Of a stretch of 64,000 bases of DNA, positions 38,058-47,800 are shown piece after piece. The notes under the pieces were generated by a model that did no database searches, had not been told where the DNA came from, and was given only the letters and a program-made list of their open reading frames with translations. The stretch is taken from assembly GCA_964448135.1 (NCBI GenBank), contig CAYUVH010000067.1:8205-72204 (forward strand), given 5' to 3'. The DNA is from CAYUVH01 sp964448135. GTDB taxonomy: Bacteria > Verrucomicrobiota > Verrucomicrobiia > Limisphaerales > UBA8199. The stretch's first letter is position 1. Each line of letters begins with the position of its first letter. Made by a program: the position numbers and the translations under genes.

Positions 38058-41000
38058 TTACTGCGTTTCGACGCGGTAGAACCGGGTGGCCACTGGCGTC
38101 GAGGCATCGTTGAACGAAGCCGTCGCTCCGGTGGCGGGCACCGGCAAACCGAGGTTCGTCCACGCGGCATTCGTCAGGTTATTTTTAAAGCTCACCTGGT
38201 AACTGTGACCTTCGAAACAGTTGTTCCACGTGATCGTCACACCCGTGGGCGGGTGATTGCTGACGCTGGTGATCGTCACGCCCGGGGCAGCCGGCACCCC
38301 GTAGCTCACGGCCACGAGCCCGTTGTTCACATCCAACGAGAAGCCCTTGCCGCCTTTGAGGGTCGTCGCCGCGTTTAACTGTGAGTTCGCGTTCACCGAA
38401 CCAAAGAACGTCTGGTTGACCAGGGCCGGCGGATTGGTGTTGCCGCTGATGAGGTAGAGCTGCAGGTCATCCGGCGTGTCCGCGAAATTCACCCCGCCGA
38501 GAATTCCAGCCGTGACATCCACGCCGATGCCATCGAACGCGGAGGGGAATTGGGTTCCGGCTGTGAAACTTTGAATGGGACCTGCTGTCCAGGTGGAGCG
38601 GTCAAACGCCACCTGGCGCAGGTTGTAGCCCGGCGATTTCGCCCAGAAAGTGTCGCCCGGACCGAAGGCAATGCCCTGACCGCTGAAGCCGGCCGGCACA
38701 TTGGTCACGGCGATCAGATTCGGAGTGAAGGTCTGGCCGTCGGCCGTCGTAAACAGCACGACGTTGTTACCCGCAAAGGAACCGATGAGGATTTCCGTGC
38801 CGGTTCCCGCGCCCCGCACGGCCATCGTGTCGCCCCAGCGATCGCCAGAGCCGCTGCCCGGATCGGCGCCGTTTACGCCGCCATAAGCCTGGTTCAAATT
38901 CGCGCTGACGCTCACCGAATCCCAGCGCGTGATGCTGAAGCCGGCCCCGCCCAACCCGGCGCCATAGAGGTTCGCGCCGTAAACCGAGCCGTCATCGGCC
39001 ACGCCGATCTGGTCGAAGAGCCAGCCATTATCGCCCCCGGCATAAATGCCGTTGGTCACCAGGCCGAACAAATCGCTGCCGTCGCCGGCATTCATCACGA
39101 AAATGTTGTTATGGTCGCAAACCAGCACGGTCGAGCTGTTCGTATCGTAAGCCAGCCCGCGGGTATTGTAGGTGCTGCTGTCCAGGTACGAGCGGGAGCC
39201 GGCGGGCAGAGTCCAGAGCTGCGTCACCACGCTGCTGATCACCGGCTCGAGCAACGTGAGGAGTGCCGGCGGCGCGCTGGTCGCGTATCCCGCGATGTTA
39301 TGAACCACCACCCGATAGTAGCCCGCCGCACTGAGCGCCGGATAGTTCAGGGTGTAAACGCTGTTGGACGCGCTGACGATGTTCGTGAAACCCGCTTCGT
39401 TGGTCGTGACGCTATACTGCCATTGATAGTAGAGCGGCAAGGATCCGGACGCGGCCACGCTGAAGGTCAGCGCCGGATTGTTCGTGTAAACTGTCAGGCT
39501 GGCCGGCGGCGTGGTGATGTTCGGCAGCGTGGTGGCCGGCACGCCGTAAGTGACGGCCACGAGGCCATTGTTCACGTCGAGGCCATAGGCTCGCGGATAC
39601 TTCATCGCGATGGCGCAGTTGGCATTACCGTTGACATTGGCAGTGGCGAAGAAAGCCTGGTGGAACAGCACCGGCGGGTCGGCGGTGCCGGTCAATTGAT
39701 AGAGTTTCAAATCGTTCGCCGTGTCGGCCAGGTCAATCCCCGCCATGATGCTGCGCACGGAATCAACCGCCACGCCGATCTGCGCCGAAGGAATCTTCGC
39801 CGGATTCGGATAATCGAGCAGCACTCCGCCCACCTGCGTCAGCGGATCGTAAGCGATCTGATACAGGTGGCCGAGGTACGCTTTAGCCCAAAGCGTATTG
39901 CCCGCACCGAAGGTGATGCCGTTGGCGGCGAAGCCCGCCGGAGCGTTCGTGATGGTAATCAAGGTCGAACTAAAGGTAAGGCCATCGGCCGTCGTGAGGA
40001 GCGCGACATTCACGCCGCTGCGGGAACCCAGCAGGATCTCCGTGCTCGTTCCGGCCCCACGCACCGCCATCGTATCACCCCAGCGGTCACCCGAACCGCT
40101 GCCAGGGTCCCCCGCGAAGGCCGGCGAGGAAGTCGCGCCGTTCGTGGCGGCCGGCCAGCGGAACAGATTGTAGTTTCCATGCAGTCCAAAACTCGCGATC
40201 AGGTTCGCGGCGTAAACCACACCGTCGTCCGCAATCCCCACCTGGTCCACGCCTCCCAGGGCCCCGCCCCAGGTAATCCCCGTCATGCTGAGCGTTCCGA
40301 TGTTGGTGCCCGTGCCGCCGTCCAGGATATACAAGCCGCTGCCGCCGGTCGTGCTGGCCACCACCACGCGCTGGCTGTTCGTATCATAGGCCAAACCGCG
40401 GCCATTGTTGTCGCTCGCCGAGAGGAACGGATATCCCGCCGCGCCCGGCGCCACGCGCCAAAGCTGGCTGACCACCGCGTTGGTAACGGGGGTGATCAGG
40501 GAAACGACCACTGGCGTGCTGGTGATGGAACCCGCCGCGTTCGTGATGATGACGCGGTAATAGTTCGAGGTAGGCGGATTTGCCAGAACGTAAAAGTTGG
40601 TGTTGGCCGCGGAGAGGATGTTCGTGAAAGTGCCCGCGCCATTCGAAATGTTCGTGCTCGCCTGCCAGATGTAAGTCAGCGGCGTGGCGCCGCCGGCGTT
40701 CACCGCCAGCGTCCAGGGCGAAAACACGGTGCCGCCCGTGGGCTGCGATATGATCGTGGGAGCCTGTTGCAGCCCGATGGCCGTGGCTACGAGCCGGTTG
40801 TTACAATCCATCGTGTAAATGAAATTCGTGTTGCCGAGGCCGCCGAACGCCACCCATCCCGCGAAATTCCCATTGGCCACAAAATGAGCCGTATTGGTGG
40901 CGGCCAGGGAAGTGCTCAGGCCGCTCAACGAGCTGATGTTGTATAGGTTCAGCGGGACCACGCTCGGCGGTGAATTAACCATCGTGCCATATGCCGCCAG

Positions 41001-41915
41001 CAGGCCGGAGTTCGGCTCATACACCATGAGCACGTTGTTGCCGCTCAGGGGGCTGCCGACCGTGTTCGTCGTGGCTACGGTCAGCTGCAGCGGGCTGCCC
41101 AGGCTGCCGAAATTCGCGGGATACTGGACTACGTACAACGAGGTGCCCGACGGCTTCATGATGAAAGATCCGTTGGTGTAAAAGGTCACACCAAATTGCG
41201 GGCCGCCGCCGCCATTGCTGAGCGTGGGCAGCACGGCATACGTCACCGTGGCGTCGAAATTCGTGCCATCGATGGTGCTAAAGAGCAGATTGGTGGCGGT
41301 CGGCGTGGTGCCGCTGGTAATTGGCATCAGGATTACCGTGCTGGTTCCTGAACCTTTGACGATCATCATGTCCCCAGCCCGTTTGCCCGCGACGAGATTG
41401 GTGACCGGGCTGCCGATGATGTCAAAGGCAACCACCGGCGGCTGCGTCCAATCCGACCAACGGTAGATCCGCAACCCGCTGGCGGCACCGATGGCAGTGG
41501 TGAGGCTGGCGCCATACATTACGCCGTCATCCGCCACCCCGAGCTGATTGATCAGAAAAGTGCCGCCGCCGATTCCATTGGTGGCCGCATACCCGACGAA
41601 AGTCCCGGTGGTGCCGTCCCAGGCGCTGATGCCCAGCGTGCTACCGCCTTTGTTGGGGACGAAGACGAGGTTCGACTTCGACAGGTAGGTCATGCCGCGG
41701 TTGTTGTCTCCGCTGCTTACGATGTTGTTGGTCAGGCTCGCCACGTTTGTCACCACCACCCACGAGGTGCCGAGCGTGTAGGCCGCCGCCATGCAGGAAA
41801 GCCCGCTAAGCATGACCAAAAGGCTCAACGCGCATTTGAGCCAGTGGCGGGACCACGAAGGGCGGGCGTGATGGGCGGCGGAGGTTGAGCGGCTGAACAG
41901 CTTGGAGTCTTTCAT
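38058..41915 (-). CDS. Giant exported protein with three propeller-like modules and Ig-like linkers
   Basis: 1285 residues; a long basic leader is followed by the signal helix LKCALSLLVMLSGLSCMAAA. Three related modules (~45-395, 480-800, 890-1210) repeat SQLWRVAPGxxGYP, GRGLAYDTNS, GVDQVGIADDGVVYAANL, DPGSGSGDRWGDTMAVRGAG and GLDVNNGLVAVTYGVPA, consistent with beta-propeller or DUF4623-like units (family name uncertain). Ig-like linkers (SQPTGGTVFSPWTLAVNAGG; TPPASLTVYTNNPALTFSVA) separate them. The end (NLTNAAWTNLG ... TRFYRVETQ) is the shared tail type. No catalytic motif is visible. It is preceded by its own pseudopilin gene 52 bases upstream and closed by a strong terminator. Confidence 0.87.
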   Translation of the reverse strand: MKDSKLFSRSTSAAHHARPSWSRHWLKCALSLLVMLSGLSCMAAAYTLGTSWVVVTNVASLTNNIVSSGDNNRGMTYLSKSNLVFVPNKGGSTLGISAWDGTTGTFVGYAATNGIGGGTFLINQLGVADDGVMYGASLTTAIGAASGLRIYRWSDWTQPPVVAFDIIGSPVTNLVAGKRAGDMMIVKGSGTSTVILMPITSGTTPTATNLLFSTIDGTNFDATVTYAVLPTLSNGGGGPQFGVTFYTNGSFIMKPSGTSLYVVQYPANFGSLGSPLQLTVATTNTVGSPLSGNNVLMVYEPNSGLLAAYGTMVNSPPSVVPLNLYNISSLSGLSTSLAATNTAHFVANGNFAGWVAFGGLGNTNFIYTMDCNNRLVATAIGLQQAPTIISQPTGGTVFSPWTLAVNAGGATPLTYIWQASTNISNGAGTFTNILSAANTNFYVLANPPTSNYYRVIITNAAGSITSTPVVVSLITPVTNAVVSQLWRVAPGAAGYPFLSASDNNGRGLAYDTNSQRVVVASTTGGSGLYILDGGTGTNIGTLSMTGITWGGALGGVDQVGIADDGVVYAANLIASFGLHGNYNLFRWPAATNGATSSPAFAGDPGSGSGDRWGDTMAVRGAGTSTEILLGSRSGVNVALLTTADGLTFSSTLITITNAPAGFAANGITFGAGNTLWAKAYLGHLYQIAYDPLTQVGGVLLDYPNPAKIPSAQIGVAVDSVRSIMAGIDLADTANDLKLYQLTGTADPPVLFHQAFFATANVNGNANCAIAMKYPRAYGLDVNNGLVAVTYGVPATTLPNITTPPASLTVYTNNPALTFSVAASGSLPLYYQWQYSVTTNEAGFTNIVSASNSVYTLNYPALSAAGYYRVVVHNIAGYATSAPPALLTLLEPVISSVVTQLWTLPAGSRSYLDSSTYNTRGLAYDTNSSTVLVCDHNNIFVMNAGDGSDLFGLVTNGIYAGGDNGWLFDQIGVADDGSVYGANLYGAGLGGAGFSITRWDSVSVSANLNQAYGGVNGADPGSGSGDRWGDTMAVRGAGTGTEILIGSFAGNNVVLFTTADGQTFTPNLIAVTNVPAGFSGQGIAFGPGDTFWAKSPGYNLRQVAFDRSTWTAGPIQSFTAGTQFPSAFDGIGVDVTAGILGGVNFADTPDDLQLYLISGNTNPPALVNQTFFGSVNANSQLNAATTLKGGKGFSLDVNNGLVAVSYGVPAAPGVTITSVSNHPPTGVTITWNNCFEGHSYQVSFKNNLTNAAWTNLGLPVPATGATASFNDASTPVATRFYRVETQ

Positions 41916-41967
41916 GGCTGGGTTGGGTTGGTTGGGTTGGGAGGCTGATTCAAATAGACTGCCCGGG

Positions 41968-42834
41968 CTAATGCATGATCGGGACCGTGAGTTTCAGGCG
42001 TTTGAGATCGCGGTCATTGGCGTCGCTGGGAGTGTTCCAGCCCGGGCCAATCGGGCCGGCGTGGGTGTCCGGAATGGCGTTGTCCTGCAGGATCCACTGG
42101 TTCAGCCACTTCCAGACCTCGGAGTGGCCGTCCGCAAAAGAAAGCACGCCGGAATTATTGTGCCGGCTCGAGGGCAGGTTCCAATAGCCAATGGTGCCGC
42201 CGGTCGGGTCCGTGTCCGTTCCGCAAAAAATGCCGATCGCGTTGTTGTCTATCGAGTTCTCGGCCTCGTCAATGAACACCGAGGCCTGGCTGGGCCCTGG
42301 CTTGTTGACCTGCGCAAGTTTGTAAAAGCTGCCGTTGTCCGGCACCGCTTCACTGCTGTCCATCCAGTTCATCCCAACGCTGATCGAATAGCTGCGCCAG
42401 CGGAGGATGCCCGGGTTCCCGTTCACGTAGGAACGATCGGCGGGACAATGATAAATGCGGTAGTTCGAGTTGTAGGGATAGAGCACGCCGAAAATGATGG
42501 ACCAGTTCGTCGTATCCGTCCGGGCGTTGCCCGTCCACGATCCCAGGCCGAGCTTGTTGCCAGAGGTCATCCACGCGTTGGGGCCGCAGGCGGAGTTTCC
42601 GGCCGTGTGGTTGTTGACGATGGTATCCTGGTTGTCGCCCGAGTACATCACCCAAGCGAGCGCGAGTTGCTTGGAATTGCTCAGGCAATTGGTCGTCAGT
42701 GCCCGGCTCTTGGCCTTGGCCAGAGCGGGCAGCAGCATGGCCGCAAGGATGGCGATGATGGCGATAACCACCAGCAACTCAATCAAAGTAAATGCGCGAC
42801 GGGGCGTAAGATGAATTCGCACAGGATCGTCCAA
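41968..42834 (-). CDS. Pseudopilin-like protein with H-X9-DG motif
   Basis: 288 residues: leader MDDPVRIHLTPRRA, then FTLIELLVVIAIIAILAAM as prepilin site and membrane helix, KAKSRALTTNCLSNSKQ, a YHCPADRS segment, and HNNSGVLSFADGHSEVW, an exact H-X9-DG match. This is the fourth such protein in the window and the third located directly by a giant exported protein. Expected to be processed by a prepilin peptidase and held in the inner membrane or a pseudopilus. Confidence 0.92.
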   Translation of the reverse strand: MDDPVRIHLTPRRAFTLIELLVVIAIIAILAAMLLPALAKAKSRALTTNCLSNSKQLALAWVMYSGDNQDTIVNNHTAGNSACGPNAWMTSGNKLGLGSWTGNARTDTTNWSIIFGVLYPYNSNYRIYHCPADRSYVNGNPGILRWRSYSISVGMNWMDSSEAVPDNGSFYKLAQVNKPGPSQASVFIDEAENSIDNNAIGIFCGTDTDPTGGTIGYWNLPSSRHNNSGVLSFADGHSEVWKWLNQWILQDNAIPDTHAGPIGPGWNTPSDANDRDLKRLKLTVPIMH

Positions 42835-42901
42835 AAGGTTACGCCACGGAAACCTGGGGGCAAATGACGCGTTTGCGTCATCCGACCGGCGGCGCGTTCC
42901 A

Positions 42902-42929
42902 GTAGCGCAAGCTGGGAAGCCTGCGCTAC
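42902..42929. repeat. GTAGCGCA inverted repeat at the end of the solute-binding gene
   Basis: GTAGCGCA (42902-42909) and TGCGCTAC (42922-42929) pair around a 12-base centre, itself partly symmetric. The right arm overlaps the stop codon of the solute-binding protein. No T-run follows, so it looks more like a dispersed palindromic element that became the 3' end of the gene than a classical terminator. Confidence 0.45.
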
Positions 42930-44194
42930 GGCCGTAGATAACCGGCCTCAGTCAGTATCACCCGCCAGCGCGCGGCCGTCCGGTCGAGCGCCTGCTGGGG
43001 GGTGTTTTGACCCCGAATGGCCTTCACCAGCTCCTGGTCGAGGCAATCAGTCAGTTCCTGTGAGGGCGGAATCCGGAACCGGGGCTGGCTGCCCCCGATT
43101 CCCTCCAGCAACTGGCCAAGATAGAAGATGTTCGTCCGGCATTCGGGATCCGAATAAGTGGAGAGCCACGGCGAACCCTTGCCATGGGCCAGCAGCAGGC
43201 GCCGGGCATTCGCCTGGTTCACAAAGAATGCGATCCAACGTCCGGCGGCATCCGGGTTCCTGCAATCCGGATTGATTCCCAGCGACCACGAACTCAATTG
43301 CGGCTTCCCCCCCGGAATCACCGCGGCGGCAATCCGGCCCGACACCTTGCAAAAATTCGTGTCCCGCATGTGCGCCCATACCAGGCTCGGCCAGGCGAGA
43401 TACATCGCGCCGCGGCCTTGCAGGAAAAGCCCGTTCGCCTCCATGACCCCGCAGCTTTCGGCTCGCGCCGGGGCATATTTGAACATCTCCGCAAACAAGG
43501 CCAGGCTCTTCACCCCGGCTTCGGAGTTGAGCGCCGGCTTCCAGTGTTCATCCACCGGCTGGCCGCCCATGCCGTAAAGCATGCCGGACCAGACCGTATA
43601 CAACTGCTCCTGGCCCATGATGATATTACCGTAAAGCGATTCGGAATTCAGAAACCTCGCGATTTCCACAAACTCCTCCCAAGTCGTGGGAGGAGTCAAA
43701 GCCCGGCCCGTTTTCTTCCGAAATTCCTCCGAGCGCGCGGCGAAAATATCCGTCCGATACAGCAGCGTGATCACGTCGCAAGCCATCGGCAAACCATACG
43801 TGTGCCCTTCCCACTCCCCGCAGTGGCTCCGCACCGCCGGGATGAAATCGGAAACATTGGGCGCGAGGCGCGGCACATCCTGGTCGAGGCAGCGCAGCCG
43901 GGGCAGAATTTCTCCTTCCCACTGGTGCGGCACCTGCATCACGTCGAAATTCCCTCCCCGCGTCAGCAAATCGGTGAGTTCCTTCTCGCGCAGATTGAAC
44001 AAACCGGCCTCCAGAATCGTGACGTGAATCCCCGTCTGCCGCTCGAATTCCGCCGCCAATAAGCGCGCCTCCTCGCCGTAAACGCCCCCCATGTGCAGCG
44101 AAGTGATGGTCTGGCGCGCGGCTGAAAGACCATCCTGACCGGCCAGCAGCCACACCGCCACAACCAGCCATCCAAGCTTGCCCGCCGCCTTCAT
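42926..44194 (-). CDS. Orphan family 1-like extracellular solute-binding protein
   Basis: 422 residues with a cleavable signal peptide (LGWLVVAVWLLAGQDGLSA) and no lipobox. Typical sugar-binding-protein features: LAAEFERQTGIHVTI, GNFDVMQVPHQWEGE, YGLPMACDVITLLYRTDIF, PPTTWEEFVEIARFL, MYLAWPSLVWAH and the hinge region SWSLGINPD. Normally such proteins deliver oligosaccharides to an ABC permease; no permease or ATPase gene is nearby. Instead, its ATG overlaps the stop of a response regulator gene (ATGA) in a two-component operon. Inference: it is a periplasmic ligand-binding partner of the upstream sensor kinase, or serves a distant permease. Confidence 0.9.
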   Translation of the reverse strand: MKAAGKLGWLVVAVWLLAGQDGLSAARQTITSLHMGGVYGEEARLLAAEFERQTGIHVTILEAGLFNLREKELTDLLTRGGNFDVMQVPHQWEGEILPRLRCLDQDVPRLAPNVSDFIPAVRSHCGEWEGHTYGLPMACDVITLLYRTDIFAARSEEFRKKTGRALTPPTTWEEFVEIARFLNSESLYGNIIMGQEQLYTVWSGMLYGMGGQPVDEHWKPALNSEAGVKSLALFAEMFKYAPARAESCGVMEANGLFLQGRGAMYLAWPSLVWAHMRDTNFCKVSGRIAAAVIPGGKPQLSSWSLGINPDCRNPDAAGRWIAFFVNQANARRLLLAHGKGSPWLSTYSDPECRTNIFYLGQLLEGIGGSQPRFRIPPSQELTDCLDQELVKAIRGQNTPQQALDRTAARWRVILTEAGYLRP

Positions 44195-44859
44195 CTTTCA
44201 GGAACAAGCCGTTCGGACACGGCTTTGGCGACCGCCAGGCTGCGCGTATGAACGTGCAACTTGCTGTAGATGCTGCGCAAATGGTTGTCCACGGTGTGGT
44301 AGCTCAGGCTGAGCCGGTCGGCGATTTCCTTCTTCGCCAGGCCCTTCACCATCCACTCAAGTACTTCCCGCTCTCGTTCCGACAAACCGTAATCCTTCGC
44401 CGGCGGCGTGGCTCGCGAGGCAAACATCTCGAGTACCAGCCGCGCGATACGCGGATTGATCGGTGCCCCGCCCTGCAATACTTCCTGCACGGCTCCGGCG
44501 ATGGCATCCTCGTCCGCGGTCTTCAACAAGTAACCCGAGGCCCCGGCGCAAATAGCCTGAAATACCTTCTGCTGATCGTCGAACACGGTCAGCATGATGA
44601 TGTGCGTCTGGGGAGCCCCGGCTTTCAGATGGGGAATACCTTCGATGCCACTCATGCCTGGGAGGCCGACATCGAGCAAAATCACGTCCGGCGGCGGCCG
44701 GGTGCGCATCGCCGCCAGGGCTTCTTCGCAGGAGGCCGCCGTGAACGGACACTCCATGGTCGTCGCGCGATTCAGGACGCGCGCCAGCACCCGGCGTGAA
44801 TCCGCATGGTCTTCGATCAGCCAGACGATTGATTTCGCATTGGGCTCGGCGGCCTTCAT
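44191..44859 (-). CDS. NarL/FixJ-type response regulator (REC-LuxR HTH)
   Basis: 222 residues from the ATG at 44859, which overlaps the kinase stop as TGATG; a GTG one codon earlier is also possible. Receiver domain with acidic pair IEDH, phospho-acceptor Asp about residue 63 (VILLDVGLPGMSG), conserved Thr/Ser in IMLTVFD and Lys in YLLKTADE. The C-terminal LuxR-type HTH (LSEREREVLEWMVKGLAKKEIADRL, read in parts) binds DNA on phosphorylation. It is the obvious partner of the HisKA_3 kinase encoded just upstream; targets are likely local glycan genes, which is inference. Confidence 0.95.
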   Translation of the reverse strand: MKAAEPNAKSIVWLIEDHADSRRVLARVLNRATTMECPFTAASCEEALAAMRTRPPPDVILLDVGLPGMSGIEGIPHLKAGAPQTHIIMLTVFDDQQKVFQAICAGASGYLLKTADEDAIAGAVQEVLQGGAPINPRIARLVLEMFASRATPPAKDYGLSEREREVLEWMVKGLAKKEIADRLSLSYHTVDNHLRSIYSKLHVHTRSLAVAKAVSERLVPER

Positions 44860-47800
44860 CACTTCACTTTCCGTTCCCGCGACAGCCGGAGCAAGCCCGG
44901 ATTGGGAACTTCGAGCACCAGCAACGTGCCCTTCCCCGGCTGGCTCTGGATTTCAATCCGCCCGCCCATCTTCTCCGCCCGCGCGCGCAAATTGCCCAGC
45001 CCGTTGCCGGTGGCCTGCTTCCCCGCATCAAATCCCACGCCGTCATCCCGCACATTCAGCCGCCACAACGGACCCCGCTCTTCCAGCCGGAGCTCCACAT
45101 TTTTCGCCTGTGCGTGGCGCGCGATATTCGTCAGCGCCTCCTTGCACACCAGGAACAAGTCCTGCCGGAACGCCAGCGGCAGCTTGTGCGAGGACTCGAT
45201 CCCGTCCAGTTCCACCCGGCATTCCACGCCACGCAAAATGACCCCCGCAAAATCCTTCGCCCGCAGCACCAAATCGTGGGCGGTGTCAAAGGCCGGATTG
45301 ATGACCCAGATGATGTCGCGAATGGAATTGGAAGTCTGCACCGCGATCCGGTTGATCTCCTCGGCGTCCTGCTTTTCCTGCGCCCCGAGCTGGCCGTGCC
45401 GCGCCAACAACCGGCTCAGCAGCGCAATGCTCCACAGGCTGGAACCAATGTCATCGTGCAGGTCCCCGGCGATGCGGACCCGCAATTTTTCCAACTCGCG
45501 CCGGCGGGCGCGGCGCAAGCGATACAGGCCGCCGAGCGCCGCCAAAACCGCCAAAACCGCCGCCAGCCGAAACCAGAGTGTCGCCCACCAAAATGGCTGC
45601 ATGATCACGCCCAGGCTCGCGCCGGTCTCGCTCCAGACACCGTCGTTGTTGCAGGCGGTGACACGAAAGCGATAGTCGCCGGGCGGTACTTTCGGATAGC
45701 GGGCGTTGCGCGCGGTGGTCGGCTCGCTCCAACGCCGATCCAAGCCCTCCAGTTGATAGCGGAAAAGGATCTTGCCCGGCGCCGTCAAACTCAACGCCGT
45801 GAATTGAAACTGGAGATTGTCCTTTCCGGGCGGCGCGCGCAGGGAACCGCCGCCGGCAACGACTTCGTTGTCCAGCAGCGCCTGCTCGATGATCACCGCC
45901 GGGGGCAGCGGGTTCCAATGCAAGTCTCTCCGTTCGCCCACCACCAGTCCCTTGGTGGTCAGAAACCAAACCCCGCCCGCCCCCGGTCCCGGCGTGCAAA
46001 AACCGTCGGCCAAACATTGCAGCCCGGGCAGGCCGTCCTCCTTGCCGTAGGGCACCGCGTCCACGAAACTCGTTTCTCCCTCCGCGCACGCGCGCAGGCT
46101 GTCCTTGCGCAATCGGTAGATGCCCCCGCTGGAACCGGCCCATAGATGGCCCTCGCCATCGGCCCGCAGTTGCAGGATCGGCTCCTCCACCATGCCGTGC
46201 CGTGCCGTGTAGGCCATCAGCCGCCCGTCCCGAAACCGGCACAGCCCGCGCGCCGTGCCCACCCACACCGTGCCGTCCACATCCGTCCGGAGCGATCGCA
46301 CATCCGGGCTGGGCAATCCGTTCGTTTCCGTGTAAGCGCTGAATCGTCCGTCTTTGAGCCGGAACAGCCCGTCGCCAGTGGTGCCGATCCAGAGATTATT
46401 CTGATGATCCTTCGCCAGCGTGCTTGCAAAGTTCCCGGAAAAACCCCACGGGGTGTTGAAGCGCGTGACCTTCCCGTCTTTCCAGTGATTCAATCCGCCG
46501 TTCCTCGTGGCGACCCAAAGACCGCCGTCGGCCTCCGGACACAGCGCTTCAAAGGAATTGTCGGACAACCCGTTGCGCTCGCCGAACCGCGTCACGCTGC
46601 CTTCGCGGCAGCGCACCAGTCCGCCTCCCAACGTCCCCACCCACCAGCCGCCATCCGCCGCCGCGCACACTGTTTCCACCACGGTGTCCGCCGGCAAAGG
46701 CAGATGCTCTTCGGGCACCAGCAGATTTTCATGGCAGCGATAAAGATTCAAATCTCCTGCGAGCAGCCAACGCTCTCCCGAGGGCGTCTCGAACAAACGC
46801 GGCGCAAATCCCGCATGACTGACTTCCGGAATTCGCAAAAGCTGCAATTGCCGACGCTTCAACCGGCTCAGCCCGTCACTGGCCGTCCCGGCCCACAGGT
46901 TGCCTTCCGAATCCTCCGCCACCGACGTCACCCCGCTCGGAAACCGCCAGATCGTCTCCACCTGCGCCTTCTCTCCCGCGCCCACCACCCGCGCCACCGT
47001 GCCGTTGGTTGTCCCGAGCCATATCCCTCCCTCGGTCCCCTCGACCAGGCACGCTACCCCCGGCACTGAACCTGGTATCGCCACCGCATTCGTTTCGCCA
47101 TCCAAAACTTCAAACAGGCCGGCTGCGCCACCGACCCAAATCCTTCCGCCCCGGTCGCGCAACACACAACTCAACCCGCCCAACTGCGCGACCTTGTCCG
47201 AACCCGCGGGCGCCCACAACCTTTGCCCGCTGAACCGGCACAAACCCCGCGAGGTGGCAAACACCACCGGCGAACCTCGCGGTTGCGAAACCGCATCCAC
47301 CCGATCGTCAGGCAGCCCGTCGGTCTTGAAGAACGTGCTCAGCCGCCCCCCCGCCCAACGGCTCAAGCCCGACGCCGTCCCCGCCCAAACCCCGGCGTCT
47401 GAATCCTCACCGAGACAAAGAATGGTGTCCGACGCCAGACCGTCCGCAGTCGAGAGCGAGGAGAATTGACCTTCACGAAAATTCATCAGCCCGGCATCCT
47501 GAGTTCCAATCCAGAAATACCCGCGCGCATCCTGCAGCAGGCAGGTCAACCGGTTGCTTTTCATCCTTGGATATTCGCCGGTCCGATAGGCCGTGAACCG
47601 GACTCCGTCAAACCTCGCCAGGCCGTTGGCGGTCGCAATCCAGAGGTAACCGTCCCGTCCCTGCAACACCGTAGCCACCGAATTGTGCGGCAGGCCGGCA
47701 TCCGTTTGCCAGGTATCCACCACCCACTCAGCCGCGTCCCTTGGCGCTTCGGCGGAAACCGAGTTCCACGCCACGCAAATCATCCATCCCAGCCAGATGA

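Noticed and set aside
38550..40946. Long plus-strand open frame of ~800 codons
   Set aside because: It lies antisense to the propeller-repeat exoprotein, has low-complexity Arg/Ala/Gly composition and no signal or motif; GC-rich codon bias of the true gene suppresses stops.
42926..44194. ABC transporter operon
   Set aside because: Only the binding protein is present; neighbours are two-component genes and a pseudopilin, with no permease or ATPase.
44796..46145. Plus-strand frame of ~450 codons
   Set aside because: Antisense to the kinase domains (HisKA_3, HATPase) of the sensor gene.
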